Part shown: in pieces, positions 35,697-44,849 of the stretch | Position numbering within the stretch: the first letter of the stretch is position 1 | Layout of the letters: the number at the start of each line of letters is the position of its first letter | Assembly: GCA_003526375.1 (NCBI GenBank) | Contig: DPDG01000034.1 | Location: 1-64,000 of the forward strand | DNA from: Lentisphaeria bacterium | Lineage (GTDB): Bacteria > Verrucomicrobiota > Lentisphaeria > Victivallales > UBA1829 | Reading direction: 5' to 3' | DNA length: 64,000 nucleotides | Program-made: the position numbers and the translations under genes | Notes under the pieces: generated by a model | What the model saw: the letters and a program-made list of their open reading frames with translations, nothing else | What the model was told of the DNA's origin: nothing | Databases searched by the model: none

Positions 35697-36492
35697 TGTT
35701 TTTCTCCCGTTGCAAATCCTTTTGAAATGGCGTGATGCCACCGTTGCCTGTTAAAAGTCTCATCAGATTTTCGCTCATGATCTTTTTGTAATCCGCCGGT
35801 TTAGAAAATGCCTGTTTCGCACGGCACAAAAAGGCTTCAATTTGAAAAGCGATGAAATCTGTTCCGAAGATTACACGGTCCGCACCGAAATATTTCAAAG
35901 CAGCTTCCATCGGACCGAGTCTGATACCTCCGGCATTGCCACTGACATCAATCATGATATTCGGGTATGTTGCCAGTTCCGGCAGGTTCTCTATTGTGAT
36001 ATGCGAATTGACAATACGAAGTTCCGGTAGTTTTTTTGCCAGAGTGATGATGCTTGCATCTCCATGAAGCTGGACTACCATTCCATATTTATGGCAGATA
36101 TGAAAAAGTTCCATCCACTCCTTCCGGTCATAAGGTCCCCGTTTTTCGCGATAATGAACGAGTTCCCCAACCCACATCAGTCCCTTGTCATGAAAAATCT
36201 TCAGCCATTTTTTCGAGCACTCCAAATAAGCCGGATGAATCTGCACTCCCGGATAAAGAAATTCCGGGTCGGATTCATAGAGTTCCAATACTTCCTGATT
36301 GGCGGAATCCAATTCCTCCTGTGTATCGCACCAGACTCCATCCATTGTAGTAAAAACCATTCCATCTACTCCAGCATGCCTTGCATACCGAAGCGCATCG
36401 GCAGTTGAAGAAAAATAGTCATAAAATGGATTTCCCTGGGTCTTTTTAGGGGAACGTGCCGGCAGGTGTACATGAGAGTCGATCACTTTCAT
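35677..36492 (-). CDS. Amidohydrolase-family TIM-barrel hydrolase
   Basis: 271 aa. DSHVHL at residues 5-10 gives the HxH metal motif; QLHGDAS, NSHITI and FGTDFI supply the later His and Asp ligands of amidohydrolase-2-type enzymes (lactonase or decarboxylase). It overlaps the Zn-dehydrogenase gene upstream by 4 bp. Its base composition is clearly lower in GC than the genes around it (about 42% in a sampled stretch against over 60% next door), which suggests a separate origin. A lactone or sugar-acid step would fit the operon. Confidence 0.8.
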   Translation of the reverse strand: MKVIDSHVHLPARSPKKTQGNPFYDYFSSTADALRYARHAGVDGMVFTTMDGVWCDTQEELDSANQEVLELYESDPEFLYPGVQIHPAYLECSKKWLKIFHDKGLMWVGELVHYREKRGPYDRKEWMELFHICHKYGMVVQLHGDASIITLAKKLPELRIVNSHITIENLPELATYPNIMIDVSGNAGGIRLGPMEAALKYFGADRVIFGTDFIAFQIEAFLCRAKQAFSKPADYKKIMSENLMRLLTGNGGITPFQKDLQREKNNVCSAG

Positions 36493-37487
36493 TTCACATT
36501 TCTCCAGTCGAACAGGACGCCGAGCATGTCCGGGTCGCCTTTGACCAGTCTGCGGAAGATCTCCGGCGCGTCTTCCGGTTTTGCGATTTCACTTTGCATG
36601 GCGGACGGCTTGAACTTTCCGGCGGCGGTCAGACGGAGTAATGTCCGCATATCGTCGCGCATGGTCCAGTATCCCGGATGGGAGTCGTTTCGCGGACGCA
36701 CGAAATTATGCGCGCCGATGATTGAGATTCCCGGCTTGTGAACCTTGTGGTAAAAATCAATCTGTTCTGTCGGCAGACGTGAACAGCCGACGAGTGCAAT
36801 TCTGCCGAGAGGCGCCATGAAGTCAAGGGCGGAGTTGAGTGCATCCGGATTTCCCGTGACTTCGATTAAGGCATTGATTCCGCCGTGTGTCAAATCCTGT
36901 ATTTTCCGCTTCAGTTCAGGTTCATCGGGAGAAAAGACGAAATCCGCACCGAACTCTTTGGCGATGGCGCGCCGTTTTTTGTTGAAGTCAAGCGCGATTA
37001 AGGGAAATGCGCCGCTTAAATGTGCGCACCGCACCGCCGCCAGTCCCAGAAGTCCGAGGCCCATGACCGCGACGGATTCTCCCAGTTCCGGGCGGACTTT
37101 GCGGATTCCCTGAAGCCCCATTGCAGCCGTGACCGCAAAGACAGCGTCCCTTGAATCAATTGCGGGATTCTCAATGCGGACAATGTCGCGCTCCTCTTTC
37201 AATTGAAGTGATGAATGGTGACTGTGATAGATGACGGCACGGTCGCCGGGCTTCAAATCGCTGCCTTTTCCCGCTTCGAGCACCGTGGCGACGGCACTGT
37301 AACCCAGCGTCATGGGGAAGGAACCGTCCACCAGCCCCAGAAGACATGCCCGCTCCGTTCCCGGAGAAATGAGGGTGTATTCCGTTTTCAGCAGTGCAAA
37401 TCCGGGTTCCGGGTTGATCTGCTCAAAATCGGTTTCGATGAGCTCCGCTTTTTCCCGTTCCGTAAAGACGATGGTTCGACATTTCAT
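36489..37487 (-). CDS. Zinc-type MDR dehydrogenase (threonine/polyol dehydrogenase-like)
   Basis: 332 aa. SPGTERACL and LGYSAVATVLEAG are typical of the bacterial MDR group related to bacteriochlorophyllide and sorbitol-type dehydrogenases. The nucleotide-binding motif is AVMGLGLLGLAAV (about 136-148), with DFNKKRR as the acidic strand end favouring NAD. It overlaps the upstream Gfo/Idh/MocA gene as ATGA; GGAGG precedes it. The ORF extends upstream without a site. Probable role: oxidation of a sugar or polyol in the same pathway as its neighbours. Confidence 0.85.
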   Translation of the reverse strand: MKCRTIVFTEREKAELIETDFEQINPEPGFALLKTEYTLISPGTERACLLGLVDGSFPMTLGYSAVATVLEAGKGSDLKPGDRAVIYHSHHSSLQLKEERDIVRIENPAIDSRDAVFAVTAAMGLQGIRKVRPELGESVAVMGLGLLGLAAVRCAHLSGAFPLIALDFNKKRRAIAKEFGADFVFSPDEPELKRKIQDLTHGGINALIEVTGNPDALNSALDFMAPLGRIALVGCSRLPTEQIDFYHKVHKPGISIIGAHNFVRPRNDSHPGYWTMRDDMRTLLRLTAAGKFKPSAMQSEIAKPEDAPEIFRRLVKGDPDMLGVLFDWRNVK

Positions 37488-38620
37488 TTGAGTTTTCCTC
37501 CTGTTTCCGCCAGCGGGTGCGTCCGGTTGCTCAACGGCAGGGCGATCCGCCGCCCTTCCAGCTGGGACGCATAGATTCCGTAAATCATTTCCAGTGTGAA
37601 CTGCGCATCCTGTGCGGATGCCGCCGGAGCGCGGTTCCCGGCGATTGCATGGATAAGATCCCATGCGGCAAAACGGTTGTTCTGTTCAAAATACTTTATG
37701 GGCACAGGGCCGTCTTCCGGAGAAATAAGAGGCGCGGCGCCGGGAATGTCTTCCTCTGTCAGCGGCACTTCTTCATAAGCTGACTCGTCCTCCGGGGGAA
37801 ACTGTGTCCGGCTCAGGCGCAGTTTGCGTTCACTGTCATAGCGGACACTGAGCATCCCTTCGGTTCCCGCGACAGTGATTCCCATCCGCACCTGATTCCT
37901 GAACAGGCCCCTCCTGCTTTCGAAAATTCCCCTGACATCGTCCGGGAAATGATAGAATGCCATGATACTGTCACCTGCTGCAAGTCCAACCGGTTCCTTT
38001 GTCGCACTCCGGTCGGAACGGCGCAGAGGGCGTCCGCCGGCCGTGACTTCCGCAAACACGGAGTCCGGTCTTCCGAACAGGAAACATCCGAGATCAAGGA
38101 TATGAGTTCCAAGCACGATCATATCCTCGCCGCCTCCGCGTTCATCCTCCTTGCCGCGCCCGTAGAAGGTCAGGGGACGCCCGATCGCGCCGGATTCGAT
38201 CATCCGTTTCATCGTAAGGAAGACCGGCGCATAACGCGCAAGATGTGCCACGGCGATTCTGATATGGTATTTTTCCGCGAGATGCACTATGCGGTCGGCC
38301 TCGTCCAGGTCGGCGCTCATCGGTTTTTCGCAGAGGATATGGATGCCGAGCTTTGCCGCCGCTTCGATCTGAGCGAAATGATCTCCCGGCAGACGCGAAC
38401 CAAGAACGACGATATCCGGTTTTTCCCGTTCCAGCATGACATGATAATCGGCATAGTGCCTTTTTGCGCCGGTCTCTTTCAGGCGGGCTTCGATGTTTTC
38501 AACGTTTGAATCAGCCAGCGCGACGGTTTCCACGCCGGGCAGTCCGCGGAACGCCAGATGGGTGCCGTGTCCGCCCAGCCCCGGTTGTGAGGTGTCATAT
38601 ATGATTCCGACTCTTTTCAT
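37484..38620 (-). CDS. Gfo/Idh/MocA-family oxidoreductase
   Basis: 378 aa. The N-terminal Rossmann fold ends in LCEKPMSADLDEA, the EKP motif of the family with catalytic Lys, followed by VAHLARYAPVF. The C-terminal beta-sheet domain includes VLGTHILDLGCFLFG (GxHxxD active-site motif). It oxidises a sugar or inositol with NAD(P). It overlaps both neighbours by 4 bp (SDR stop upstream, MDR start downstream). Confidence 0.9.
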   Translation of the reverse strand: MKRVGIIYDTSQPGLGGHGTHLAFRGLPGVETVALADSNVENIEARLKETGAKRHYADYHVMLEREKPDIVVLGSRLPGDHFAQIEAAAKLGIHILCEKPMSADLDEADRIVHLAEKYHIRIAVAHLARYAPVFLTMKRMIESGAIGRPLTFYGRGKEDERGGGEDMIVLGTHILDLGCFLFGRPDSVFAEVTAGGRPLRRSDRSATKEPVGLAAGDSIMAFYHFPDDVRGIFESRRGLFRNQVRMGITVAGTEGMLSVRYDSERKLRLSRTQFPPEDESAYEEVPLTEEDIPGAAPLISPEDGPVPIKYFEQNNRFAAWDLIHAIAGNRAPAASAQDAQFTLEMIYGIYASQLEGRRIALPLSNRTHPLAETGGKLK

Positions 38621-39375
38621 TTGCCGTGGTGATCTCCCTTTAACCCCAGGGAACGTCCGCCGTCAATGATGTAGTTCTGCCCTGTAATGTAATCCGCTTT
38701 TTCTGAAAGAAGGAACAGAACGAGTTCCGCGATATCGTCCGCGGAACAGATCCGGTTCAGGAATGAATGTTTGCGGGCGAATGCTTCCGGATCGGCGGGC
38801 ATCTCGCCGGGGCGCTGCACTTTGCCGGGGCATACGCAGTTGATATTGACGTTATGCGGTCCAAACTCCATTGCAAGTGTTTTGGTTGCGGCGATGATTC
38901 CACCCTTTGCCGCGGCGTAATCCGCACATCCTTCCACGCCTCCGAGAGCCACCAGAGAGGAGAGATTGACGATTCTGCCGTAATTCTGCCGGAACATATG
39001 CGGAACCACCGCGTGAATTACATGCAATGCCCCGAACAGATTCATTTCAATGATCCCGCGGATGACATTCATGTCCTGCTCTGCAAAAGGTTTCATCCTG
39101 CTTCTGGCGCTGCCTCCGGCGGATGTCACGAGCAGGTCCGCTTTTCCGAAATGCTTTATTGTTCCGGCAACTGCAGCCTGAACTGAATCGGGATTGGTCA
39201 GGTCAACGGAAACGGGATACGCATTTTCAAATTCCTCCGCAGTTTTCCGTGCATTTTCCAGTGCGATGTCGAATATGGCGACCGATGCGCCTTGTTCCAG
39301 CAATTTCCGGCTGATTGTTCCTCCGATATATCCGTTTCCGCCGGTGACGATGGCTGTCCTGCCCTGAAAATTCAT
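38617..39375 (-). CDS. Short-chain dehydrogenase/reductase
   Basis: 252 aa classical SDR: TGGNGYIGG cofactor loop, NLSS with catalytic Ser, YAAAK with Tyr and Lys, and a C-terminal GQNYIIDGG. It probably oxidises a sugar or sugar-acid hydroxyl. AAGGAG lies seven bases before ATG 39375, which overlaps the preceding stop by 4 bp. Confidence 0.92.
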   Translation of the reverse strand: MNFQGRTAIVTGGNGYIGGTISRKLLEQGASVAIFDIALENARKTAEEFENAYPVSVDLTNPDSVQAAVAGTIKHFGKADLLVTSAGGSARSRMKPFAEQDMNVIRGIIEMNLFGALHVIHAVVPHMFRQNYGRIVNLSSLVALGGVEGCADYAAAKGGIIAATKTLAMEFGPHNVNINCVCPGKVQRPGEMPADPEAFARKHSFLNRICSADDIAELVLFLLSEKADYITGQNYIIDGGRSLGLKGDHHGK

Positions 39376-40412
39376 TGTTTCACTCCTTTTTCCGGTTTGG
39401 AATATCCGCATGCCGCAAGCAGAACCTCATGCAGCAGATATTCATGTTGACAAGAGTAAGGATTCCGGATTTCTCCGCGGATGATCCTTGCGAATTCAAT
39501 TAACTGTGCTTCATAACGGCTTCCCAGGACTCCGCAGTTCACGTGATGCGTGCCGGAGGAGTATTGAACGTTTCCGTTTTTGAGCGTAAGACGCACTGTC
39601 AGTGGCTGTGTGTAATAGAGATTTCCGGGCGGTTCGATCGGGCACAGCTCCACGGTTCCGTTGGTTCCGCAGACAATCAGGCGGCGGTGTTTCATCCCGT
39701 CCACCTCCTCCACGGATACGCGGACTGTCGCGGCAGCCCGTTCATATTCCAGCACTGCCAGCCCATTGTCGATCAGTCCGTCATCCCGTGTCTGCTTCAT
39801 GAAAGGCGTGACTTTTTCCGGTTTCCCCAGCATGGTGACGATCAGGTCGATCAGGTATCCGGCAAAAATGTACATGGCGCCGCCTTTGAACTGTGAGAGC
39901 CATCTGCGGTATTCGGTATTGTCGCCGTCGTAACGGCTCATGACCGCGTGAACCTCGAAGACCTTGCCGAGCCAGCCGTTTTTCACCGCGTTCAGACAGA
40001 ACTTTACGGCAGGATTGTAACGATAGACATATGCCTGCTGAAAAGCCAGAGAACGGGTCTCGCAGAGTTCCAGCAGTCTTCTGAATTCAGGCAGCGATTC
40101 ACCGCCGGGTTTGTCCATGTGGATGTGAAGCCCGTGTTCCGCACAGCGTAAAGCCGTCGGAACCAGCTCAAAACCGTCCGTTTCAACCGCAACTGCCTCC
40201 AGTCCGCGAGTGGCAAGAAGTTCTTCTGCGGTCATCCATTTCAATCCTTTGTAGACCTCGAAATCACCACGTTTTTCCCGCCATGCGGAATCGCTTTCCA
40301 CAACTCCGGCGACTTCGAAGAAATCGGATAGATTCCGCAATGCCTGCATCTTGTCCGCCGCATGGTTGTGCCCGATGCCGATCTGTCCGATCCGGATCCG
40401 TCTTTTTTCCAT
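39372..40412 (-). CDS. Gfo/Idh/MocA-family oxidoreductase
   Basis: 346 aa. QIGIGHNHAADK opens the Rossmann fold, IHMDKPGGESL is the family lysine motif, and AGYLIDLIVTMLG is the active-site helix. First gene of the oxidoreductase operon. The chosen ATG (40412) has AAGGAG seven bases upstream; the frame continues a further 200 codons without support. The substrate is probably a sugar related to that of the second Gfo/Idh/MocA enzyme. Confidence 0.9.
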   Translation of the reverse strand: MEKRRIRIGQIGIGHNHAADKMQALRNLSDFFEVAGVVESDSAWREKRGDFEVYKGLKWMTAEELLATRGLEAVAVETDGFELVPTALRCAEHGLHIHMDKPGGESLPEFRRLLELCETRSLAFQQAYVYRYNPAVKFCLNAVKNGWLGKVFEVHAVMSRYDGDNTEYRRWLSQFKGGAMYIFAGYLIDLIVTMLGKPEKVTPFMKQTRDDGLIDNGLAVLEYERAAATVRVSVEEVDGMKHRRLIVCGTNGTVELCPIEPPGNLYYTQPLTVRLTLKNGNVQYSSGTHHVNCGVLGSRYEAQLIEFARIIRGEIRNPYSCQHEYLLHEVLLAACGYSKPEKGVKQ

Positions 40413-40496
40413 GAAAATGCTCCTTGTTTGAAAATAATGTATCGGAATACGGAGCTCCTTGCAAGACTGCCAATATGAAATCTCTGAAAAATGAGA

Positions 40497-40550
40497 TGTA
40501 AATGCTGTATGATTTACAAGAAAAAAGAGAATATTCTGTAAATGAATCAA
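40497..40550 (-). promoter_or_regulatory. Operator candidate upstream of the oxidoreductase operon
   Basis: Perfect 7-bp arms TGTAAAT (40497-40503) and ATTTACA (40512-40518) around eight bases, and a third half-site in TGTAAATGAATCAA (40537-40550). The last differs by one base from TGCAAATGAATCAA next to the LacI promoter. It lies 85-140 bp before the first gene, where a promoter is expected. Confidence 0.55.
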
Positions 40551-40597
40551 TTTCGGATGAAAAGAGGAGAATGAGAAAGGTTTTTCTTTTCCGCTTT

Positions 40598-41014
40598 TTA
40601 CATCAGCAGTACAAATGAGCCTGCCGTGATGAGAAGTCCGCCGAGAATGACTTTCGGATCGGCGGGTTCGTGGAGAATCAGGATCGAAAGGAAAATTGTA
40701 ATCGCGACACTGAGTTTGTCGATCGGCGCGACTTTGGAGGCGTTTCCGAGTTGAAGCGCACGGAAATAGAACAGCCAGGAAAGCCCGGTCGCCGCGCCGG
40801 AGAGAAGAAGGAAAAGCCAGTTGTGCGCAGTTACCTGCCGGATCTGGTTCGTCACGCCGGTGAAAAGGACGATTCCCCATGTGATGAAAAGAATGACCGC
40901 CACCCGGATTGCCGTGGCGAGATTTGAATTGATGTCGCGCACGCCGATCTTTGCGAAGATTGCCGTCAATGCGGCAAAGACCGCTGAAAGCAATGCACAA
41001 ATACGCCAATCCAT
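40598..41014 (-). CDS. EamA/DMT-type single-domain transporter
   Basis: 138 aa with about five membrane helices and one EamA repeat: AALTAIFAKIGV near the start, SGLSWLFYFRALQLG-like block (LSWLFYFRALQLGNASKVAPIDKL) and HEPADPKVILGGLLITAG at the end. Half-size members pair to form a metabolite exporter. ATG 41014 is chosen; a GTG at 41038 is possible. It lies between bioA and the oxidoreductase operon. Confidence 0.8.
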   Translation of the reverse strand: MDWRICALLSAVFAALTAIFAKIGVRDINSNLATAIRVAVILFITWGIVLFTGVTNQIRQVTAHNWLFLLLSGAATGLSWLFYFRALQLGNASKVAPIDKLSVAITIFLSILILHEPADPKVILGGLLITAGSFVLLM

Positions 41015-41081
41015 GATTTCATGACCCTTTCTTTTCACATGGGTTTTTTCCCGGATTCCGACTCTAAGCCGGAACGGAACA

Positions 41082-42461
41082 TTATTCTGCAGAAAGTTTC
41101 TGTGATTCCCTTACCGCCTGTACCAGAGAACGTTCCGTAATTTCCGCCATTTCGTCGAGAAGGTCTTCGGGCGTGTTCAGCGGCGGGAGGAAATAAATCG
41201 TGTCGCCGGTGCCGAGTTCACGCAGAATCACGCCGTTGTCGATGACGTGGCGCGAGAAGCGGAACCCCGTGCGCAAACGGCGCGCAAACGACTTTTTCGT
41301 ATCGGGATTCACGATTTCGGCGGCGGTCGAGAATCCGAGTCCGCGCACATTGGCAAGCATTCCCGTATGATCCGCGATTTTCTGCATCCGGGCACGCAGC
41401 CCCGCCGCACGTTTTGCAACCTGTTCGACGATCTTTTCCTCCTGGTAAATCCGGATGACAGCCAGTGCCGCGGCTGCGGCGGGAGCATATCCGGCAAAGG
41501 TCGTGGAGTGCATGAAGGTGCGCCCCGTGCCGTAGTCTGCATAAAATGCTTCGTAAACCTGATCCGTCGTGACGACTGCCGCCAGCGGGCAGTAGCCGGA
41601 GGTCAGGCCTTTGGAAAGCAGCATGAAATCAGGCTGGATTCCGGCATGGTCGCAGGCGAGGAACTTTCCGGTTCTGCCGAAACCGGTCATGATTTCGTCC
41701 GCGATCAGGTGCGCCCCGTGCGCATCCGCCCATTTGCGCAGGCGGCGCAGGAGGTCCGGGCTGTAGATCAGCATTCCCGCCGCACCCTGAAGCACCGGCT
41801 CAAATACAATCGCCGCGATCCGGTCCGCATGTTCTTCGAGTTGCGCCTCGATCTTTTTCCACTGATCTTCGGGCATGTGCTCCCATTCCGGCGATTCTTC
41901 GCCGCTGATATAGGAGAGCGGTCCGAGCTTTGGTATTTTCGGACAGAGATGGAGGAACGGTTTGGAATACAGCTCGCAGTTTCCCGCGGCAAGCGTCAGG
42001 ATCGTTTCGCCGTGATAGCCGTTGTGAAGCGCCGCAAACAGATTCTTTTCCGGGTGCCCGGTCTGCATGTGATACTGGAGCGACATTTTCATGGCGATCT
42101 CCACGGAGACGCTTCCGTTTTCGGCAAGATAAACGCGTTCGAGTCCGGGTGAGAGTTTCGAGAGTTCCTCGCAAAGCATTGCGACGGGCTCCGAACAGCA
42201 GTTTGCCATGATGACATGCTCGAATTTGTTGAGCTGGTCGATGAATGCCTTGCGGACACGCGGTTCGCCGTGTCCGAGACTCTTGCACCACCATGAGCTG
42301 ATGCCGTCGATCAGGCGGCGACCGTCTTTGAGCGTGATAATGCTTCCGGAAGCGGTTTCCACCGGAAGCGGCGGAAGTGTTTTGCAATCCTTCATCTGCG
42401 TGCACGGATGCCAGAAGTGACGCAGATTCAGGTCTACGAGTTCATTTGGTTTCATTGTCAT
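41082..42461 (-). CDS. bioA: Adenosylmethionine--8-amino-7-oxononanoate aminotransferase
   Basis: 459 aa PLP aminotransferase. HFWHPCTQMKD near residue 15 and DGISSWWCKSLGH near 52 are BioA signatures; LIADEIMTGFGRTG holds the PLP Asp and LLSKGLTSGYCPLAA the PLP Lys; HSTTFAGYAPA follows. It makes 7,8-diaminopelargonate in biotin synthesis. Two in-frame ATGs (42461, 42455) lie inside the previous gene's end (20-bp overlap). No other biotin gene is in the window. Confidence 0.93.
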   Translation of the reverse strand: MTMKPNELVDLNLRHFWHPCTQMKDCKTLPPLPVETASGSIITLKDGRRLIDGISSWWCKSLGHGEPRVRKAFIDQLNKFEHVIMANCCSEPVAMLCEELSKLSPGLERVYLAENGSVSVEIAMKMSLQYHMQTGHPEKNLFAALHNGYHGETILTLAAGNCELYSKPFLHLCPKIPKLGPLSYISGEESPEWEHMPEDQWKKIEAQLEEHADRIAAIVFEPVLQGAAGMLIYSPDLLRRLRKWADAHGAHLIADEIMTGFGRTGKFLACDHAGIQPDFMLLSKGLTSGYCPLAAVVTTDQVYEAFYADYGTGRTFMHSTTFAGYAPAAAAALAVIRIYQEEKIVEQVAKRAAGLRARMQKIADHTGMLANVRGLGFSTAAEIVNPDTKKSFARRLRTGFRFSRHVIDNGVILRELGTGDTIYFLPPLNTPEDLLDEMAEITERSLVQAVRESQKLSAE

Positions 42462-43353
42462 CTTTCAAATCTTTCTGAACGACGGTTCCGGGGCGCATGG
42501 CGACGTCCGGCCAGATTTTCCTGCCGGGATAGATCGCGCTGTGAATGCCTGTATGAACATTGTCTCCGATGATGGAGCCGAACTTGCGGCGGCAGGTGTC
42601 CACGAGTTCCCCGTTGATCATGGAACGGTGGTTCCTGCCGTCGTGCCTGAAATTGGAAATGATGGTGCCCGCGCCGAAATTGGTCTTCGGGCAGACGATT
42701 GAATCGCCGATATAAGAGAGGTGCCCCGCGGCGACATGGTCCATCAGAATTGAGTTTTTGATCTCGACCGCCTGTCCCACGTGGCATTTGTCCCCGATGA
42801 AGGTTGTGCCGCGGATGTAACAGTTCGGCCCGATTTTGCAGTCCCTGCCGATCATGACCACGCCTTCCATGTAGACGCCGGGGAGAATTACGGAACCCTC
42901 ACCGAGAATCAGTGCGCCGTCAATCGTGACCCGTTCGCGGACTGTGCCTGCGATCCGGCTTTCTCTGATGTTTCCGAGCAAATCCTCGTTGATCGCCAGA
43001 ATATGCCACGGATATACGATATGGAACGATTTTTCATCCGCCGTAACAGTGACCGCATTTGCGTCCGCCTCCTCATTGTCGGAGAGCCATGCGACAGGCT
43101 TCCCGTTTGCTGTGACGGTGAAATTTCCACAGCCCTGCGCAAGAATTTCAATCAGAGCGCGCGACGGCCAGAAATCCGCGGCGGCGGAAAGCCGTTTTGC
43201 AACCTGCAGAGGCGCCAGCTCAAAGAGTCCGTTCCAGCGTTTTTCCAGCGCGCCTTTGAGTGTCGTTCCCGCGGCCTGTATTTCGAGCGCCGTCCGGCGG
43301 CAGGTCAGCGGTTCGAGCAGCTTTGCATCTCCTGATTCAAAGATCCGTATCAT
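42442..43353 (-). CDS. GlmU-like left-handed beta-helix protein
   Basis: 303 aa. The C-terminal half is a hexapeptide-repeat helix (ILGEGSVILPGVYMEGVVMIG, then CKIGPNCYIRG, VGQAVEIKNSIL). HLSYIGDSIVCPKTNFGAG matches the GlmU acetyl-CoA region. The N-terminal half is short and lacks the GlmU pyrophosphorylase motif LAAGxGTRM. It may be an acetyltransferase acting on glucosamine-1-phosphate, consistent with glmM 1 bp upstream and a separate UDP-sugar pyrophosphorylase at 11766-13178. Confidence 0.8.
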   Translation of the reverse strand: MIRIFESGDAKLLEPLTCRRTALEIQAAGTTLKGALEKRWNGLFELAPLQVAKRLSAAADFWPSRALIEILAQGCGNFTVTANGKPVAWLSDNEEADANAVTVTADEKSFHIVYPWHILAINEDLLGNIRESRIAGTVRERVTIDGALILGEGSVILPGVYMEGVVMIGRDCKIGPNCYIRGTTFIGDKCHVGQAVEIKNSILMDHVAAGHLSYIGDSIVCPKTNFGAGTIISNFRHDGRNHRSMINGELVDTCRRKFGSIIGDNVHTGIHSAIYPGRKIWPDVAMRPGTVVQKDLKDDNETK

Positions 43354-43354
43354 A

Positions 43355-44701
43355 TCATGCCAGCTCCTTTTTTACGGCTTCCGTAAGTTTTCCGAGCCAG
43401 AGTTCAACATCTGCGGCGTCTTTTGCTTCGACGAGAAGCCGGATTTTGTTTTCGGTTCCTGAATAGCGGACGACAACGCGCCCGCTTGCCTGAAGCGCTC
43501 TGTCGGCGTCGGCAATTACGGAGGAGAGCAGTTTCAGCTGTTCGATCGGAACCCGCTCGCGGACCGGCATACTGACGAGCTTCTGCGGGTATTCCTCCAT
43601 GAATGCCGCCAGTTCCTTGAGCGGCTTGTCCTTTCCTTTCATGAGATTCAGCACATGAAGCGCGGAAATGATGCCGTCACCGGTGGTCACGTAATCAAGG
43701 AAGATCAGGTGCCCGGACTGTTCCCCGCCGAGCGAGAGGTTCATTTCACGCATTTTCTCAATGACGTAGCGGTCGCCTACCGCCGTCACTTCGACATGGA
43801 TTCCTGCTGTTTTCATGGCGGCGAGAAGTCCGAGATTGCTCATGCTTGTCACCGCGATGGCATTGTTGGAAAGGCGTCCGTGAGCCTTGTAATCCAGCGC
43901 GCAGAGCCCGATGATGCGGTCGCCGTTGACTACATTGCCGTCTGCGTCGCAGAAAATGACGCGGTCCGCATCGCCGTCGAGGGAGATGCCGACATCCGCA
44001 CCGTATTCTTTCACGAGCTTCGACATGTTTTCGGGGTGTGTCGCGCCGCATCCTGCATTGATGTTGAATCCGTCCGGCTCCACGGCGGTTGTGATCACTT
44101 CCACGCCGAGCTCACGGAAAATGAGGGGGGCGATGGAGTAGGCTGCGCCGTTCGCGCAGTCGAGAACCGCCTTGATCCCCTTGAGCGAATGGTTTTTGAT
44201 GGAACTTTTCGCGAACTCGATGTAACGTCCGCGTGCGTCGTCGATACGGTATGCCTTGCCGATTCTGCGGGAACCCTGAAGTTCGTTGCCGCGTTCGGAT
44301 TCGAGGATGTAGTGCTCGATGCGTGATTCGACATCGTCCGGCAGCTTGAAACCGTCCGCGCTGAAAATCTTGATCCCGTTGTCATCGGAAGGATTATGGG
44401 AGGCGGTAATCATGATGCCGCAGTCCGCGCCCATGGATTTTGTGAGGTGTGCGACGGCGGGCGTCGGCATGGGGCCGACCTCAAGCACGTTCATGCCCAT
44501 GCTGACCAGTCCGCTTGTGAGTGCGGTTTCGAGCATGTAGCCGGAAAGCCTGGTATCTTTTCCGAGAACGACCTTGGGGGTATTGTCCCCTGCGCCGAAT
44601 ACGTGAGCGATGGATTTTCCGACACGGAGGGCGGTCTCCGGAGTGATTGGATAAACATTAGCTTTGCCCCTGATGCCGTCAGTTCCGAATAATTTTCCCA
44701 T
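43355..44701 (-). CDS. glmM: Phosphoglucosamine mutase
   Basis: 448 aa, full length. LFGTDGIRG at the start, the phosphoserine loop TASHNPSDDNGIK near residue 100, metal loop DGDADR near 243, substrate loop GGEQSGH near 325 and phosphate-binding RYSGTENKIR near 410 give the complete GlmM set. It converts glucosamine-6-P to glucosamine-1-P for UDP-GlcNAc synthesis. AGGAG lies close before the ATG. First gene of the glmM-hexapeptide-bioA unit. Confidence 0.95.
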   Translation of the reverse strand: MGKLFGTDGIRGKANVYPITPETALRVGKSIAHVFGAGDNTPKVVLGKDTRLSGYMLETALTSGLVSMGMNVLEVGPMPTPAVAHLTKSMGADCGIMITASHNPSDDNGIKIFSADGFKLPDDVESRIEHYILESERGNELQGSRRIGKAYRIDDARGRYIEFAKSSIKNHSLKGIKAVLDCANGAAYSIAPLIFRELGVEVITTAVEPDGFNINAGCGATHPENMSKLVKEYGADVGISLDGDADRVIFCDADGNVVNGDRIIGLCALDYKAHGRLSNNAIAVTSMSNLGLLAAMKTAGIHVEVTAVGDRYVIEKMREMNLSLGGEQSGHLIFLDYVTTGDGIISALHVLNLMKGKDKPLKELAAFMEEYPQKLVSMPVRERVPIEQLKLLSSVIADADRALQASGRVVVRYSGTENKIRLLVEAKDAADVELWLGKLTEAVKKELA

Positions 44702-44849
44702 AGGAGACTCCTTTTCTGTTAAAAAACTTAGGTCTATAAAATAACGTCATTTCAGGAATATGGCAACTTTCCGGGACAACTTTTCGTTCAAAAAGCCGTT
44801 TAGTAGGACAAAAACCGCGAAAAAAATGCAATATAATTGAGAAGTCCGC

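Noticed and set aside
6914..44806. Shared AAAAGCCGTTTAGTA before the sugar isomerase (about 6912-6926) and upstream of glmM (about 44791-44805)
   Set aside because: A 15-bp match is expected about once by chance in 64 kb, and the two positions differ relative to any promoter.
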